Source: Apus apus (taxonomy: Eukaryota > Chordata > Aves > Apodiformes > Apodidae). From it: 64,000 nt of DNA. The translations under genes were made by a program, and so were the position numbers. This document shows positions 11,041 to 22,640 of this stretch, piece by piece; position 1 is the stretch's first letter, and each line of letters starts with the position of its first letter. Location: contig NC_067299.1 of assembly GCF_020740795.1 (NCBI RefSeq), positions 10,484,001 to 10,548,000 on the forward strand. The letters run 5' to 3'. The notes under the pieces were generated by a model. The model was not told the origin of the DNA, searched no databases, and was given only the letters and a program-made list of their open reading frames with translations.

Positions 11041-12459
11041 AACAGCAGGCGAGGGAAAAGGTGGGGTTTGCTGAGATGCACATTAAAAAAGAAGAAGAAG
11101 AATAAAAAGCAAGGTTTGCAAGGCCTGTGCTGAGGGGCTGGCTGGGGAGCTGCCTCTGGGCGCTCCTGCTTGCTCTCCTCCAGAGGGCTGGAAATGCAGC
11201 TGGGAGTCCTGCTCCCAGCCCTCAGTGATCCCAGCCAGCAGCAATTTCCTTTTCCTGGAGGTGAAGGGATGTGGAAGGGGAGCACCAGCCCCCCAGGCAG
11301 AGGAGGGGGTTGTGCCCCTCGTCTGGCACGAGTTATCGAGCGCTTGGAGCTGCAAGGTGAGGAGTGAGAAACGCCAGTTAAAATGCTACTTAATATTTGA
11401 TTGTGTGCAAAATGAAGGCCCTGGAAGTGTTTGAATCCTTCCTGGGAGAAGGTGGCAGCTAAAACCTCTTTATGACTCAAGCCAGAATCCTTAAAACCTT
11501 ACAAGGAAACAAGCTGCTTCTCCTGGTGCAAGGAACGATCCCCCCCGCGCTGCAAATTTGTGTGGGAAATTACCCACAGTAAGAAGCTCATCCACTTCCC
11601 TGCAATTTTACTATTAAATGGCAGCGAGACAGAGACTCCAGGCAACACTGGTGACGCTGCTCTTCACAAGAAGTGGGCCGTGCAGGGGCCCTTTCAGCAC
11701 AAAACTCTTCCCACTCCCATCCTGCCGAGCAGGGCCATGTTTTCCCCTGAATATTTGGGATCTTGTCCTTGCATCCTGTGTGCCTTGTTAAAAGGCTGGA
11801 GCCCTCTGAGACTCCAAACAACCAAACAGGGCAGAAAAAGTGCAATTGTTTTCCAGGGAGGGTTTTGTCTTTAATCTCTTTTTTTTTTCATCTGGTCAGG
11901 AGTGCAGGCAGTTCTGTTGGGTTTTGCTTTAATTATTGTTATTTGTGTGTAAACATACAGAGAGATTGTTGGAGCCATTGGCCTGGAAAACTACCTGGGA
12001 GGCATTTGCTCCTCGCTGCAGTGTTTAACGTTTCATGACTGTTGTTTTTCAGCTTGGCTGTAAGCAACAGGCTCCAGCTGCTTGTTACAGGAGAGCCCAC
12101 GTGCCTCCATCCACGTGTCCTGTGCTGGGAGCAGCAGGGAGCACAGCCAAGGAGGTGCCTGAAGCACCTGGGGTGAAGGAAAGCAGGGAAGAGCATCTGG
12201 GCTGGGTCCTGGTGCAGGGACCTGTCTCCCTTTCTCCTCTGGGGCAGGGGAGATGAACACACCTGTCCCAGTGCCCCAGGGGAGGCCAAGCTCTTGATTT
12301 ATTGCTAGATTTGGGTTTCTCTCTTGCTGTACCACATCTCCTTGAGCCACGGGGCTCCACATATCACAGAGGGGCTGCTCTGAGGAGCTTCACATTTGGG
12401 CTATGGTCTTCACTTGTGTCAAGCTCTCAGATGGGCAAGCAGCACTGGGTGCTTCACTG

Positions 12460-12595
12460 GAAGGGTTCTCAGACATGGAACAGGCTGCCCAGGGAGGTGG
12501 TTGGATCCCCACCCCTGCAGCTGCTGTGAAGACATGTAGATGTGGTGCTTTAGACGTGTTTTAGCACCAGACTTGGTAGAATTGGGTGAATGGAG
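12460..12595 (+). repeat. CR1 LINE fragment, older
   Basis: Reads RLPREVVGSP-type CR1 sequence followed by a diverged 3' part. It ends where a second, better preserved CR1 begins. Confidence 0.7.
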
Positions 12596-12947
12596 TCAGG
12601 AGGGGTTGGGCTTTTCTCCCAGGCAACCAGTGACAGGACAGGGCCTGGCCTGAAGCTGCTCCAGGGGAGATTTAGGTTGGATATCAGGAAGCACTTCCTC
12701 ATGGAGAGGGTGATCAGACATTGGGATGGGCTGCCCAGGGCAGTGGTGGAGGCACCATCCCTGGAGGTGTTCAAGGAAAGGCTGGAAGTGGCACTTGGTG
12801 CCCTGGTCTGGAGATGTGGGGGTGTTGGTCATAGGCTGGACTTGGTGATCTGAAAGGTCTTTTCCAGCCTTGGTGACTCCGTGATCCTGTAATGGTTGGG
12901 CTTGGTCATCTTAAAGATCCTTTCCAACCAGAAGGCTGGTTTGATTC
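12596..12947 (+). repeat. CR1 LINE 3' fragment
   Basis: The + strand translation gives [20 protein letters not shown] and then [20 protein letters not shown], the usual CR1 C-terminus, then a 3' UTR. The 3' UTR signature (GGTCTTTTCCA, then AAGATCCTTTCCAACC) appears twice in succession at 12855-12925, so the end is duplicated or two copies are joined. Confidence 0.88.
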
Positions 12948-12954
12948 TCTGCTG

Positions 12955-13560
12955 TAGTCTCCTGGCTTTGCTGGAAAGCCGCTGCCTGTCCCCGGGGCAG
13001 GGGGGCTGAGGTGGGACCTCCAGCAATGCTGGTTGTGCCCCGGCGGTGCTGCCGCTGCAGCTGCTGCCCTGGGGGCCACTGCTTGCCATGGGGCTGGTGC
13101 CACCCAGCTGGGGGCCTGTCCCCTGCGTCCCAGGGAAGACCCTCTGTCCCTCCTCCCTGCTCGTGCCGCGCTGCGTGTGTGTGTGGAACAGCAATCAAAC
13201 GTCCAAAACCCGAAAAATCTGGGAAGGCAGGTTGGAAATCACAAGCGCAGGAGGAGCACCCAGGGGAGGTGAAGAGGGTGGGTGTTCTCCCTGCAGGCTC
13301 TCCTGGAGCTGAGGCTCAGGAGGGCTCGGGCAGCGCGGGGTGGCCGTGGCGGGGGCTGCCCGGGACCCCGGCAGGAGGCAGGAGGCCCGGGCTGGTGTGT
13401 GAGGACAGACCCAGCGACGTGTCCTGCTCTGCTGCCGGCCTGCCCGGCCAGTCCCCGCTGCCCCGGCGGGGGGATGTTCCCCTGAAGCCCGTGGGGCTGC
13501 TGGGCTGGGCTGGTACCTGCCTGGAGGGTGAAGCTGCGGGTCAGGAGTTCGTATGTGGGG
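12955..13560. other. GC- and CpG-rich block
   Basis: Unlike its neighbours, this stretch is GC-rich with repeated CpG (CCCCGGCGGTGCTGCCGCTG near 13038, GCGCGGGGTGGCCGTGGCGG near 13335). It runs into the G-rich minisatellite. It could be a CpG island of an unannotated transcript or merely GC-rich sequence associated with the minisatellite. No splice-supported exon is seen. Confidence 0.35.
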
Positions 13561-13592
13561 CTCGGTGCTCCCTCGGAAGCCTCCAGAGCAGG

Positions 13593-14326
13593 GGGGCAGG
13601 GGGCTGTGGGGCAGGGGGCTGTGGGGCAAGGGGGCTGTGGGGCAGGGGGCTGTGGGGCAGGAGGGCTGTGGGGCTGTGGGGCAAGAGGGGCAAGGGGGCT
13701 GTGGGGCAGGGGGGCTGTGAGGCTGTGGGGCAAGAGGGGCTGTGGGGCAGAGGTCTGTGGAGCAGGGGGGTAGGGGGGGCTGTGGGGCAGGGGGTCTGTG
13801 GGGCAGGGGGGCTATGGGGCTGTGGGGCAGGGGGGCTATGGGGCTGGGGGGCAAGAGGGGCTGTGGGGCAGGGGGCTGTGGGGCAGGGGGGCAAGGGGGC
13901 TGTGGGGCAGGGGGGCTATGGAGCTGGGGGGCAAGAGGGGTTGTGGGGCAGGGGGCTGTGGGGCAGGGGGGCTGTGGGGCAGGGGGGCGAGAGGGCTGTG
14001 GGGCAGGGGGGCTGTGGGGCTGTGGGGCAGGGGGCTGTGGGGCAGGGGGGCTGTGGGGCTGTGGGGCTGTGGGGCAGGGGGCTGTGGGGCAGGGGGGCTG
14101 TGGGGCTGTGGGGCAGGGGGCTGTGGGGCTGTGGGGCAGGGGGCTGTGGGGCAGGGGGCCTGTAGGACAGGGAGGCAAGGGGGCTGTGGGGCAGGGGGCT
14201 GTGGGGCAGGGGGGCTGTGAGGCTGTGGGGCAGGAGGGCAGGGGACTGTGGGGCAGGGGGGATGGGGGCTGTGGGGCAGAGGGTCTGTGGGGCAGGGGTC
14301 TGTGGGGCTGAGGGGCAGGGGGCATC
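13593..14326 (+). repeat. G-rich minisatellite (unit about 15 bp)
   Basis: About 730 bp of variants of GGGGCAGGGGGCTGTG, with interspersed GGGGCTGTG half-units and GGGGCAAGAG variants. Nearly every unit carries two runs of four or more G on the + strand and none on the other, giving very strong strand asymmetry and high G-quadruplex potential. Long open frames on both strands (up to 384 codons) are a consequence of the stop-free unit. Confidence 0.95.
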
Positions 14327-14394
14327 CTGAGCAGCCCGGCCCTTCCCCGGGAGCCTCTGGCAGGGAGCGCTGCTGCCTCAGTGCCACCTTGTGC

Positions 14395-14652
14395 CTGAAG
14401 AGCAAACAGCAGGGGAGGTTTCGGCTGGACATGGGCAGGAGATCCTGGGCTGGGAGGGAGGTGAGACCCTGGCCCAGGCTGCCCAGGGAAGCTGTGGCTG
14501 CCCCATCCCTGGCAGTGCTGAAGGGCAGGTTGGATGGGGCTTGGAGCAGCCTGGGCTGGTGGGAGGTGTCCCTGCCCATGCAGGGGGGTTGGGACTGGAT
14601 GATCTTTAAGGTCCTTTCCAACCTAAACCTGTCTATGATTCTATGATTCTGT
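14395..14652 (+). repeat. CR1 LINE 3' fragment, young subfamily
   Basis: Sense CR1 3' end (GRFRLD-like start, then PREAVAAPSLAVLKGRLDG), with an intact terminus TCTATGATTCTATGATTCTG. It is closely similar to the other young copies in the window. Its 3' terminus abuts the EXOC7 retrocopy directly. Confidence 0.93.
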
Positions 14653-15290
14653 GAAATCTTGATTCCTGCCACTTTTCACCAGCCGGCCAGAAGTGCAGAT
14701 GTGCAGGACACCTCCAGGGACACCTCCTCTTGTGTCTCCATTTCATTGTCCCCGCTGATCAGGTCCAAGATGAGGATGGGGATGAGGATGGGTGGGACCA
14801 GCTTGGTGCATCGTGTCACCAAGCTGCAGAACTCTGATGCCAGGACTCCTTGCCCCTCTCGAAGAGGGATGTCACACTGGTCAGCTCTGGGCTGTTTGGA
14901 TTGTTTTCCTGGAAGGATTCCACTGCCTTCTGCATTTTGTCCGTGCAATTCAAGTGTTCCTCCAGCCTCCCAGTGGGGCTGGAGGTTCCTTTATGATCTT
15001 CTCTGTGTCCTCAGCCACATGGTAGTAACTGGTGATGTGATCCAAGCAGGACAGGATCTTCTCCACATTCTCCTGCAAGTTCTGCATGTTCTCTGTCTGC
15101 TTATGGACAGGGATGGTGGAGTTTTCCAGCTTCATCTCATGACTCTCAAAGCAGGACAGGACAGAAGCCCTGGTTTTTGTAAGCTGGTCACACTTCTCAA
15201 GGCTCTTTGATAAAGGACAGAGTTTCTTCTTCCTGCTTGAGCTTTTCCTCAATCTCTTCCCTACAGGCTGATAACTCCTGGGTGGGCAAT
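14653..15290 (-). pseudogene. EXOC7: Processed pseudogene of EXOC7 (exocyst subunit Exo70), 5' part
   Basis: Read on the minus strand, this gives in order REEIEEKLKQEEETLSFIK, SLEKCDQLTK, KLENSTIPVHKQTENMQNLQ, ENVEKILSCLDHITSYYHVA, EDTEKIIKE, TGRLEEHLN, KMQKAVESFQENNPNSPEL, SLFERGK, SEFCSLVTR, LILDLISGDNEMETQEE and a final SGRNQDF. These are consecutive blocks of the N-terminal 210 or so residues of EXOC7, the Exo70 subunit that tethers exocytic vesicles to the plasma membrane. At least four frame changes break it: a 2-bp loss near 15204, shifts near 14975 and 14847, and one near 14690. There is also a short ILIP duplication near 14772-14783. No introns interrupt it, although the parent gene has several in this span, which indicates a reverse-transcribed copy. 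The 3' part and poly(A) tail are missing, and the copy stops at the CR1 junction. It is not functional. Confidence 0.92.
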
Positions 15291-17337
15291 GTCCTGTCCC
15301 AGGGCACTGCAGAGAGCAAGGCCGAGCAGGGGGGTGACAGTGCCACCCAGCCTGAGCACCAGGATGCTGTAGGGTGTCTTTCCAAGCAGAGCTGATCTTG
15401 CCAGCTGACTGGAGAGGACATCAAAATCTTCAAAGACAATAAATCACCCATCGTTCCTGAGCAAGCCACATGGCATTTTGTGGAGAAACTACTTAGCTTG
15501 AGCTACTTTGGCTTTTCCTTCTTTGGTTTCCCTACGCTTTGGCCTCCATGGTCTTAAAACAAGTGACGAGCTCAACAGGTCAGCATAGCAACATCCCCCT
15601 TCCCTCCTGGGTGCTGGTGGTGAGCACAATGATCCCCGTTATTTAAGGTCTCTGACCTGGTCTCATCCCCAGCACAACATTTGCCTTCATCCCGAGGAGC
15701 CTGGAGCTGCAGCTGAGCTGCCCCAGTGGGGACAGCCAGGCTGCAGGTGGTGGGACAGCCCTTCCAGCAGCTCAGCTCTTCCTCCTTTGGATTTTTCCCG
15801 ACCAAGAAGAAGCCTCAAATTAAACAGGCAGCAAGAACAGCCCTGGGGGGCTGGAGGACTGCAGGGTCAACATGGAGCACAGTGAATCACAACCAGGCAG
15901 GGTCTGGAAAGGAAGGGACCCAATTCCCAGCACTCCTCCAAGGATGGAGACAACTGACCTGGCATCATCACAGCCTCCTGGCTTCAGGGTTATGAAGTTA
16001 GTGCTGTAAAATTGGGAGTCTCCCACTGGATCCCTACTAAGGCTGCAGGGACCTCATCTCGCCCAGCTTCTTCTTCACAGACTTTTCAAGGGGAGGGTTA
16101 GTTGCTCCTGTCTGGGAGCATCTTGTCTCCTCTATTTCCTCTTGCTAAAGTTTCTTCCAAGCAGCCAGGGAGCCTGCCAGCCTGGGCTGTCCAACCCTCT
16201 CTCGCTCTTCTCAAAGAGACACGTTTTTGCTTTCCACCACAAGATGTCCCCAGGATCCTAAGGCAACAAAATAAAAAGGAAACTCCATCAGGGAGCACGG
16301 TTTCCATGCTCCGATGCCAGACCAGTGGCGGGGGGAAAACCTTGCTCTCTCTGCTGGACATGAGATTTCCAGCACATCTCTTGCTAGTTGGGGTTGCATC
16401 CTTGGGGTGAGATTTCTAAATTTCTCAGCAGGGCTGGGAGCTGGTTAGAGAGCTGAAGTGCTCCCAGAACAGTTTGGCAGCTTATGTTTCAAGGAAAGAG
16501 CCAAACTGGTGCAAAGCTCAGGTTTTCCAGCAATGGGGTGCATCAAGGCAGCACACGAGGGGGGCTGGCAGCTGTGACAAGGTCAGTGGTGATGGGCTCC
16601 TGAGTGGCTGAAGTCAAGTGCCTAAATTCCAGCTCTTCTCCCCTTCCCCAGCTAAGGGAGCTTGTTCTTACTACGCAGCCCAGTTAGGAGGCCAAACATG
16701 TCCCTTCACCTGTGCCACCATGGTTTCCTGAGGCATGAAATGAAGTGGTGTTCATTGAGGAAGCAGAGCCTGTGATGCTGGGAGGCTTGAGGAGCAGCAC
16801 AGGCTTGTGTTCTGCCTGCCTGGCAGCAAACAAAGCTTTTTTCAAACATATTTCAGTGCAGAAGTGAGCAAAGCTCAACTACAGCACTTCTAAGGTCACC
16901 ACAGAAGTTGTTGCTGTGATAGATTGAGGGCCAAACCCAGCTTGCAGCAGCCCCAGTTATCTCCCACAGGTTGCCAGGAGGGTCCCCGTGCCTGGCGAGG
17001 CCACGGGCAGCAAGGACAGAGCAGGGTGATGTGCCCTGTGCTTTGGAGAGTTGGTTGGAAGGCAGATAAATGGCTCAGGCAGTTACATCTTGCAAAGGAT
17101 GGGAGGCTGGAGAGGGCAGAATGTCAGGGCACAGAAACAGCCAACCTGGCTGCAGGCTGAAGGAAGCAGCAGCAGGAAAGGGGGGATGAAGGCAGGGGGC
17201 TCCTGCAGGGGCTGCACCTCTCCACTCCCCTCCAAAACCCTGTGAGCAAAACCCTGCTGGTCAGTTCAGAGATGGGCTGTGAGCAGCTCCTGCTGATCCA
17301 GCAGCTCCTCTGGCCCACAGTGACAGGGGGGCAGGGA
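15291..17337. other. Intergenic unique sequence upstream of the EXOC7 retrocopy
   Basis: The first 200 bp could include 5' UTR of the retrocopy, but I cannot recognise it. The rest shows no exon, repeat or RNA gene. Confidence 0.45.
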
Positions 17338-17665
17338 GAATGGTAGAATGGTTTGGGTTGGAAGGGATCTTAAAGCCCATCGAGATCCAACCCCCTGCAT
17401 GGGCAGGGACACCTCCCACCAGCCCAGGCTGCTCCAAGCCCCATCCAACCTGCCCTTCAACACTGCCAGGGATGGGGCAGCCACAGCTTCCCTGGGCAAC
17501 CTGGGCCAGGGTCTCCCCACCATCATAGTGAAGAATTTCCTCCCAGTGTCTAATCTCAATCTCCTCTCTACCAGTTTTAAGCCATCTCCTGGACCTCTCA
17601 CTACATGCCCTTGTAAGAATTCCCTCCCCAGCTTTCCTGAAGGCCCAGGAGCAGGATTAACCCTT
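17338..17665 (-). repeat. CR1 LINE fragment, young subfamily
   Basis: Antisense CR1. Its 3' end is at 17341 (AATGGTTTGGGTTGGAAGGG), and the minus strand reads FFTMMVGRPWPRLPREAVAA and then KGRLDGAWSSLGWWEVSLPM. It is highly similar to the 26284 and 56670 copies. Confidence 0.94.
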
Positions 17666-20600
17666 TCCCAGGGCTGGATGTGATGTTGCTTTTGCATCCT
17701 CTGAGGCTCTTTCATCCCTGTTGTTTCCCAGCTGCTGCTACTGGGATTTTTGCTGGTGGCCACAACACAGCCCACTCCTGTGCTGGTGCTGGTCTGGCTC
17801 TAGTGCTTCCTTTTCTGTTTCATCTCCTTGTGGCATGCCAGGTGTCCTGCTTTCTTGTCCTGCAGTTCTGGCCTGGCAGTTGCTGTGTGGTCACCATCCC
17901 AGGGCAGCTTTGGGGGCAGCTCTGAGCACACACACACCTTGTGCCACCCCTCACCTGAACTGCTGAGCCTTCTTGGCCTTTGCGTGGCCAAGAACAATGG
18001 TGAAAACCTGTTGGCCTGGTTTTCCATGTGCTCCCAAGCATGACTGTCTTTCCAGAAAAGAGGGGGAAATGTTTGTCCTCCTGCCCCCAACCCCCAGATA
18101 TTGCCTTGGTCATCCTTAGAGTGTGGAGGGACCATGGGAGCTGGTTCCTCCCAGCCCTTCCCTGGCAGGAGCACAGACTCTCTTGTCCTTCTCCCCCAGA
18201 GCAGAGGAACACAGGTCCTGAGCTTGCTTTTTAATGCAACACTTTGGTGTTGCTCAAAGGCTCATCACAGGGTGTCAGTGTGGATTTCGCTGTGGTCGAG
18301 ATTGGGTTGAGCTCATCAGCAGGGAAAAGTGAAACAAGTTTTCCTTTTAAATGTTAATAGAGACCTTTCTCATTCTAATCCTGCGGGCAGACTTGGTGCT
18401 GTGTGATTTATTCCTCTCATCCTTGCTCTTTCTGCAGTGCTGTCTGAATGCTGTGCATGTCTGTCTGTATCAGTGCTGTCTGTGTTTCTGTACTTACTCA
18501 TCCTCCCTGGGTTTTGTGCATAATTCACCCTCAGATCTAAATACTCAAGACCCACAGATACCTCTGATGTCCTACCAAAGTCCATGCTTGCAGAGCTGGC
18601 TATTAAACTCTGCACTCTGGGGGAAGGGCCAAGCCCCAGGGACCACTGTCATGCTGAGATACCAAGTAGGACCAACCAGTGATTTTTCAGACCTTCCCCA
18701 AGCTGCCTTTGAAGCCAGACATTGTAAAATCTCTGCTCTGTGCAGCGTGTGGGGCACAGAGCACAGCTCAGGCTGCACTTTTGTCTCCTGCTCTCCAGGA
18801 GATCTCCAGACACCTTCCTGATAAAAACACACATATTTGTATGTAAGGTGAGCTTTGCTTGGTGTGGTGGTATCATGGACTGTGAGCGTGCAGGAAGCTG
18901 CACACTTGGGAGAGACCAGATGCTCCTGCAGATCCAATTAAGGATCCAATGCAAATGCTGAGCTAAAACCCCCAAACTTCTAGAAAACCTACTCCTTCTC
19001 TTCCCTTTCACCTGTGCTTCCTTGGTGCTTACTTCATAGCTGCTTTGTTGCCATAAGTAAAAGGACCTGGAGAAAATCATAGGGGAAAAGGCAAAAAAAA
19101 GTTGAGCTATGTCTCCAGAGCAAAGAGCCTGCAGGAGGCTGAAGCACAAATGTCCATCTGTCTTGCAATCAGCTGCTCAGTGAGTGCTTGAGTGCGTTTA
19201 GAAATGTCTTGATGACCCCAGGAACAGGCTTGCTTCCTTCAGCCTACACAGCCTCAGGGCATGTGGCCTCCTCCAGGCTTTCTTTGGTCCCAAATGTTAC
19301 TTGAGGGTTGATGGCTCATACTGGGGAGAGCATGGAAGATGCCAGGGTCACAGTGACATCACCTCAGCCAGCTCTTACCAGAGAGGAGCATGGCCTTGGT
19401 CCTTGGTATGGAAGGAAGTAGATGGAAATACTCTTCAGCCAGAGGGACTGTGCAGCACCATGGGTTGAGCTTTCTCTGGCCTCTTCCTGATGGTCTGTGG
19501 TGGGGAGGGACTGTGCTGTGGGGACATCCTGGCCCTGCATGAAGAGGTGCTGGTGCTCTGCCTGGAGCAGGGTGGCTTTTGTGGGCTTTTGAGTTTTGGA
19601 GTGGCAGCAAAGCAGGACATTTGCTACTGAAGTGTCAGCTGTGAAATCAGTGAGCCCGTGTTTGATTCCCGTGGAGGGAGTTGTGTAGATGAAGTGGATG
19701 AAAGGGAGGTTTGTGGGGCAGCGTTGGCTGAGTTATCCTGGAAGAGGCTTTGTGAGTGAGCAGCTGTGGGACCTGCAGTGCCCATGTCTGCTCAAGGCCA
19801 TGGGGAGTGAGACGTTCCCATGAGGAGACTGGAGCCGAGCTGGGAGGAAGCTGTTGGGAGAAAGCTGGCTGAGCCCCACCACTGGGGCTCTGACCACTTG
19901 GCAAGTCCTTCTCTTTGTCAAAGCTGCCAATTGCAAAAGAGGTGGTTGATAGCCACGTTTATGCTGGACACAGCTGCTCAGACAGCTCAGCTTGGAGCTT
20001 TGAGGACAGAACTCCTCTGTGACACCAACTGGGAGGCCTGTGCAAATGCCAGAAAGGGACACAGGGGAGATGGCTGCAGTAGTGTGCTCAGGGGCTGAAG
20101 GAAAAGCCTGGAGGTAACGAGGCCTGAGAGAAGCTTGGCCTGATCAGGAGGCCCCAGGTGGGAAGAGCAAGGTCAAGAGCAGCTACAAGGAGGAAAAGCA
20201 GGTGAGCTCAGCCAGGTGAAGCTGAGGAGCTCCAAAACTGAGTTTGTTCTAGTGATGGAGGTGTTGCTCATCTCCAAGAGGGAGGAGGTGGGGATGGCTG
20301 ATCTGAGTTGACATCTGAGCTTTCCTCCAACACATCTCTCCTCTCTGTCCTCCCTTCAGGAAGCACTTCCCTGTTGTTCTTGTGCAGGTAGAGGTGTTTG
20401 ACTTGTGTCCCTTAATGCTAAATATGGGAGTATGACTTGCATCCCAGTTTGCCTTGGGCTTATCCGCCTCAGGGCTTTCTAGAGGGGACTCTCACTCCTC
20501 CTTGGGAGGATGTTGTGCTGCAGATGCATCCAGTGCTAGAGGTGGCTCCAGAGATGTGGTCTCCCCATGTGTCACTGAGGAGTTGGAGGTTGCTTTGAAT

Positions 20601-20689
20601 GTTGCAGCAACGTTTCTCTAGATGGATGTGAAAAGGAGGGAGGCAAATTTCTTCACTAAGCACCAGGGTGACCTTCAGCACTGGGGGCA

Positions 20690-21190
20690 AGGCTATTAAT
20701 TGGACCTAGCTGCCAAGTTCATTAGCAGCCTCTTTACGGGGGCAATCTGAAGGAGAGATGACTTCTTTTTATAGATGTGATGGATTTCTTGAAGTTAATT
20801 TCCAAAGATAAATCAGAACTCCTCATTACCCATAAATTACCTTCATGGAGTATGGTTCCCTGGGATGGAAGATCTGCTCTGTCAGAAGTTTAGGAAATAT
20901 CAAAACAAACAAACACAAACTCTAGTGAACAACCAAGGAATCAAAACTAAGATAATTAACTCCCAAGAGATGCTTATTCCCAGCTCGGTAATGAAATTAA
21001 GTCAATACAATTGAATGGTTAAATATTGACTGGATTGTAGTATTTAATCAAGTAGTGTTCATATGGCTCCTCTTTCAAAAGAGGTTTAACTGGTTGTTTT
21101 ATTGACTGTTTAATCAATGCTTTAATTATATTGGTGCTCTAATTTCATCATAAGCTTGCATTAATTAAGGTAGCTCTTCTATAAGCAGAA
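20690..21190. other. AT-rich block, candidate conserved non-coding element
   Basis: The longest repeat-free AT-rich block in the intergenic region. It has many homeodomain-type cores: ATTAATTGG (20696), AAGTTAATTT (20795), AATGAAATTAAG (20990), TTTAATCAA (21040, 21110) and GCATTAATTAAGG (21159). CR1 copies are absent for several kilobases on either side. Conservation is inferred from composition and repeat exclusion. Confidence 0.4.
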
Positions 21191-22539
21191 AGGAGTAGGA
21201 AAACCAAACCAAACCAAAAGAAGATGCTTTTCTCCTTCTCCAGAAGAGAAGCAGACTGTGCCATTTACAGTCATTTACTCTAGCAAAAGAAAAAGACACT
21301 GGGAATTTATATTACTCAGAGTGACCATGAATTCTTTATTTGCTGCTTCGGTCTGTTCTGCCTCTGACTTCAGTGGAAGATTTGTGAAAAGGACTTGGGT
21401 CAACAGTGTCTTCTCAGGTTATTGATCAGATTCTAAACAACGAAGTGTTTGGATATAAGGGAAGATAAACGGAGATCCTCCCAACCTAGAGACATAGTTA
21501 CTCTTACTCTTGGACCAGCCTCTGTCTCATCTGGTGTCATTTGCTATTGATGTCAGCTCTAACTGAAGGGATGATGGTGAAGATGAGCACCCAGGGATAA
21601 AGCTGTGCTGTAGTTTGGGATAAATCAGAGAATCTGTCTCCCAGATTGTCTCCATGCTCTGACCAACCCCACTCAGTGGCCTTAATTTGATGGGACTAGG
21701 GACAGGATGGGGCTTGCAGCAGCCTCCGAGGTGTTCCTGGCTGGGGCTTTTTGTACTGCTGGGCAGCAGACCCATTACTCCTGGGTGCCTGTGGTGTGTG
21801 GGCAGCCTAATTCCTGCTGCAAATGCCAAGGCAAAAGTAAAACCCTCCTCCTATTTTTCAGCCAGACAGCAAGTAGGCAGGTTACTGCTCCTACCCGCGT
21901 GCTTTTGCAGTTGCTCATAAGAGCAGATGATTGCTCCTGGTTTGGATTAGTGCAGAGGTCTGAGCCAAGCTCTGCTCCTGAACCCTACCTTGGCATTCCA
22001 GAGAAGTGAACCACTTCCCTGGGACACAGAAGAAGGCATTGTTTCTGCAAGAGGCAATAAAGCCTTGCAGTGAGGTCATGTCTTGGACTGGAGCATGTTT
22101 GGAAGGCCATGAGGACGCTGGTATCCCAAGACTCCTTTGTCATGAGGTGAGACCTTCCCGAAGCTGGACCGTGCTGATACAAAGGGTTTTCATTAGTGAG
22201 GTCACTGTGACTGGAAGGGTTCTGATCTCACCAGGGTCGCAGTAGCTTTAATAACACATTATTTCATGCTTAGAAACGGTGCCGACAGAAGGGGGTTTGT
22301 TTGGCCAACAAGATAAAGTGTCCCAAAAGCATTAAAAAAAAATGCCCGTGAATATATAAGTCAGATGGTTGGGATTGCAGGGGGACGTGTTTAAGAGACA
22401 GCTTCTTGGAGCTGCCCCCAGCTGGTGCTTCTACATCTGGTGATCATCATCTTCTGTCAGAGACAGGAGGCTGTGAGCTGTAAAGGGAAACCAGTTTGCC
22501 TTGTAAGAAGCTTAGTTGCTTTTTATTAGCACTGGTTGT

Positions 22540-22640
22540 CAGCTCTACCTGCTGCCGTCTGCTCCGCCCAGCCCGGGGCCTTCTCGAGCAGCTGCAGCGC
22601 GAGTGCTCGGCGCCAAACCTGCCGAAAAGGAGAAGTAAAC
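22540..22640. other. Small CpG-rich cluster
   Basis: About 100 bp with repeated CpG (CAGCGCGAGTGCTCGGCGCC near 22596) in a region otherwise poor in CpG. It is too small for a typical CpG island. It may be a regulatory element or the edge of an unannotated exon, and no other support is seen. Confidence 0.25.

Noticed and set aside
13011..14165. A 384-codon open frame on + (and a 376-codon one on - at 13195-14325)
   Set aside because: Both are translations of the stop-free 15-bp G-rich minisatellite. Several frames on both strands are open at once, and there is no family resemblance.
14950..15252. A 100-codon frame as an intact EXOC7-like gene
   Set aside because: It is one of several frames of a frameshifted and truncated retrocopy.
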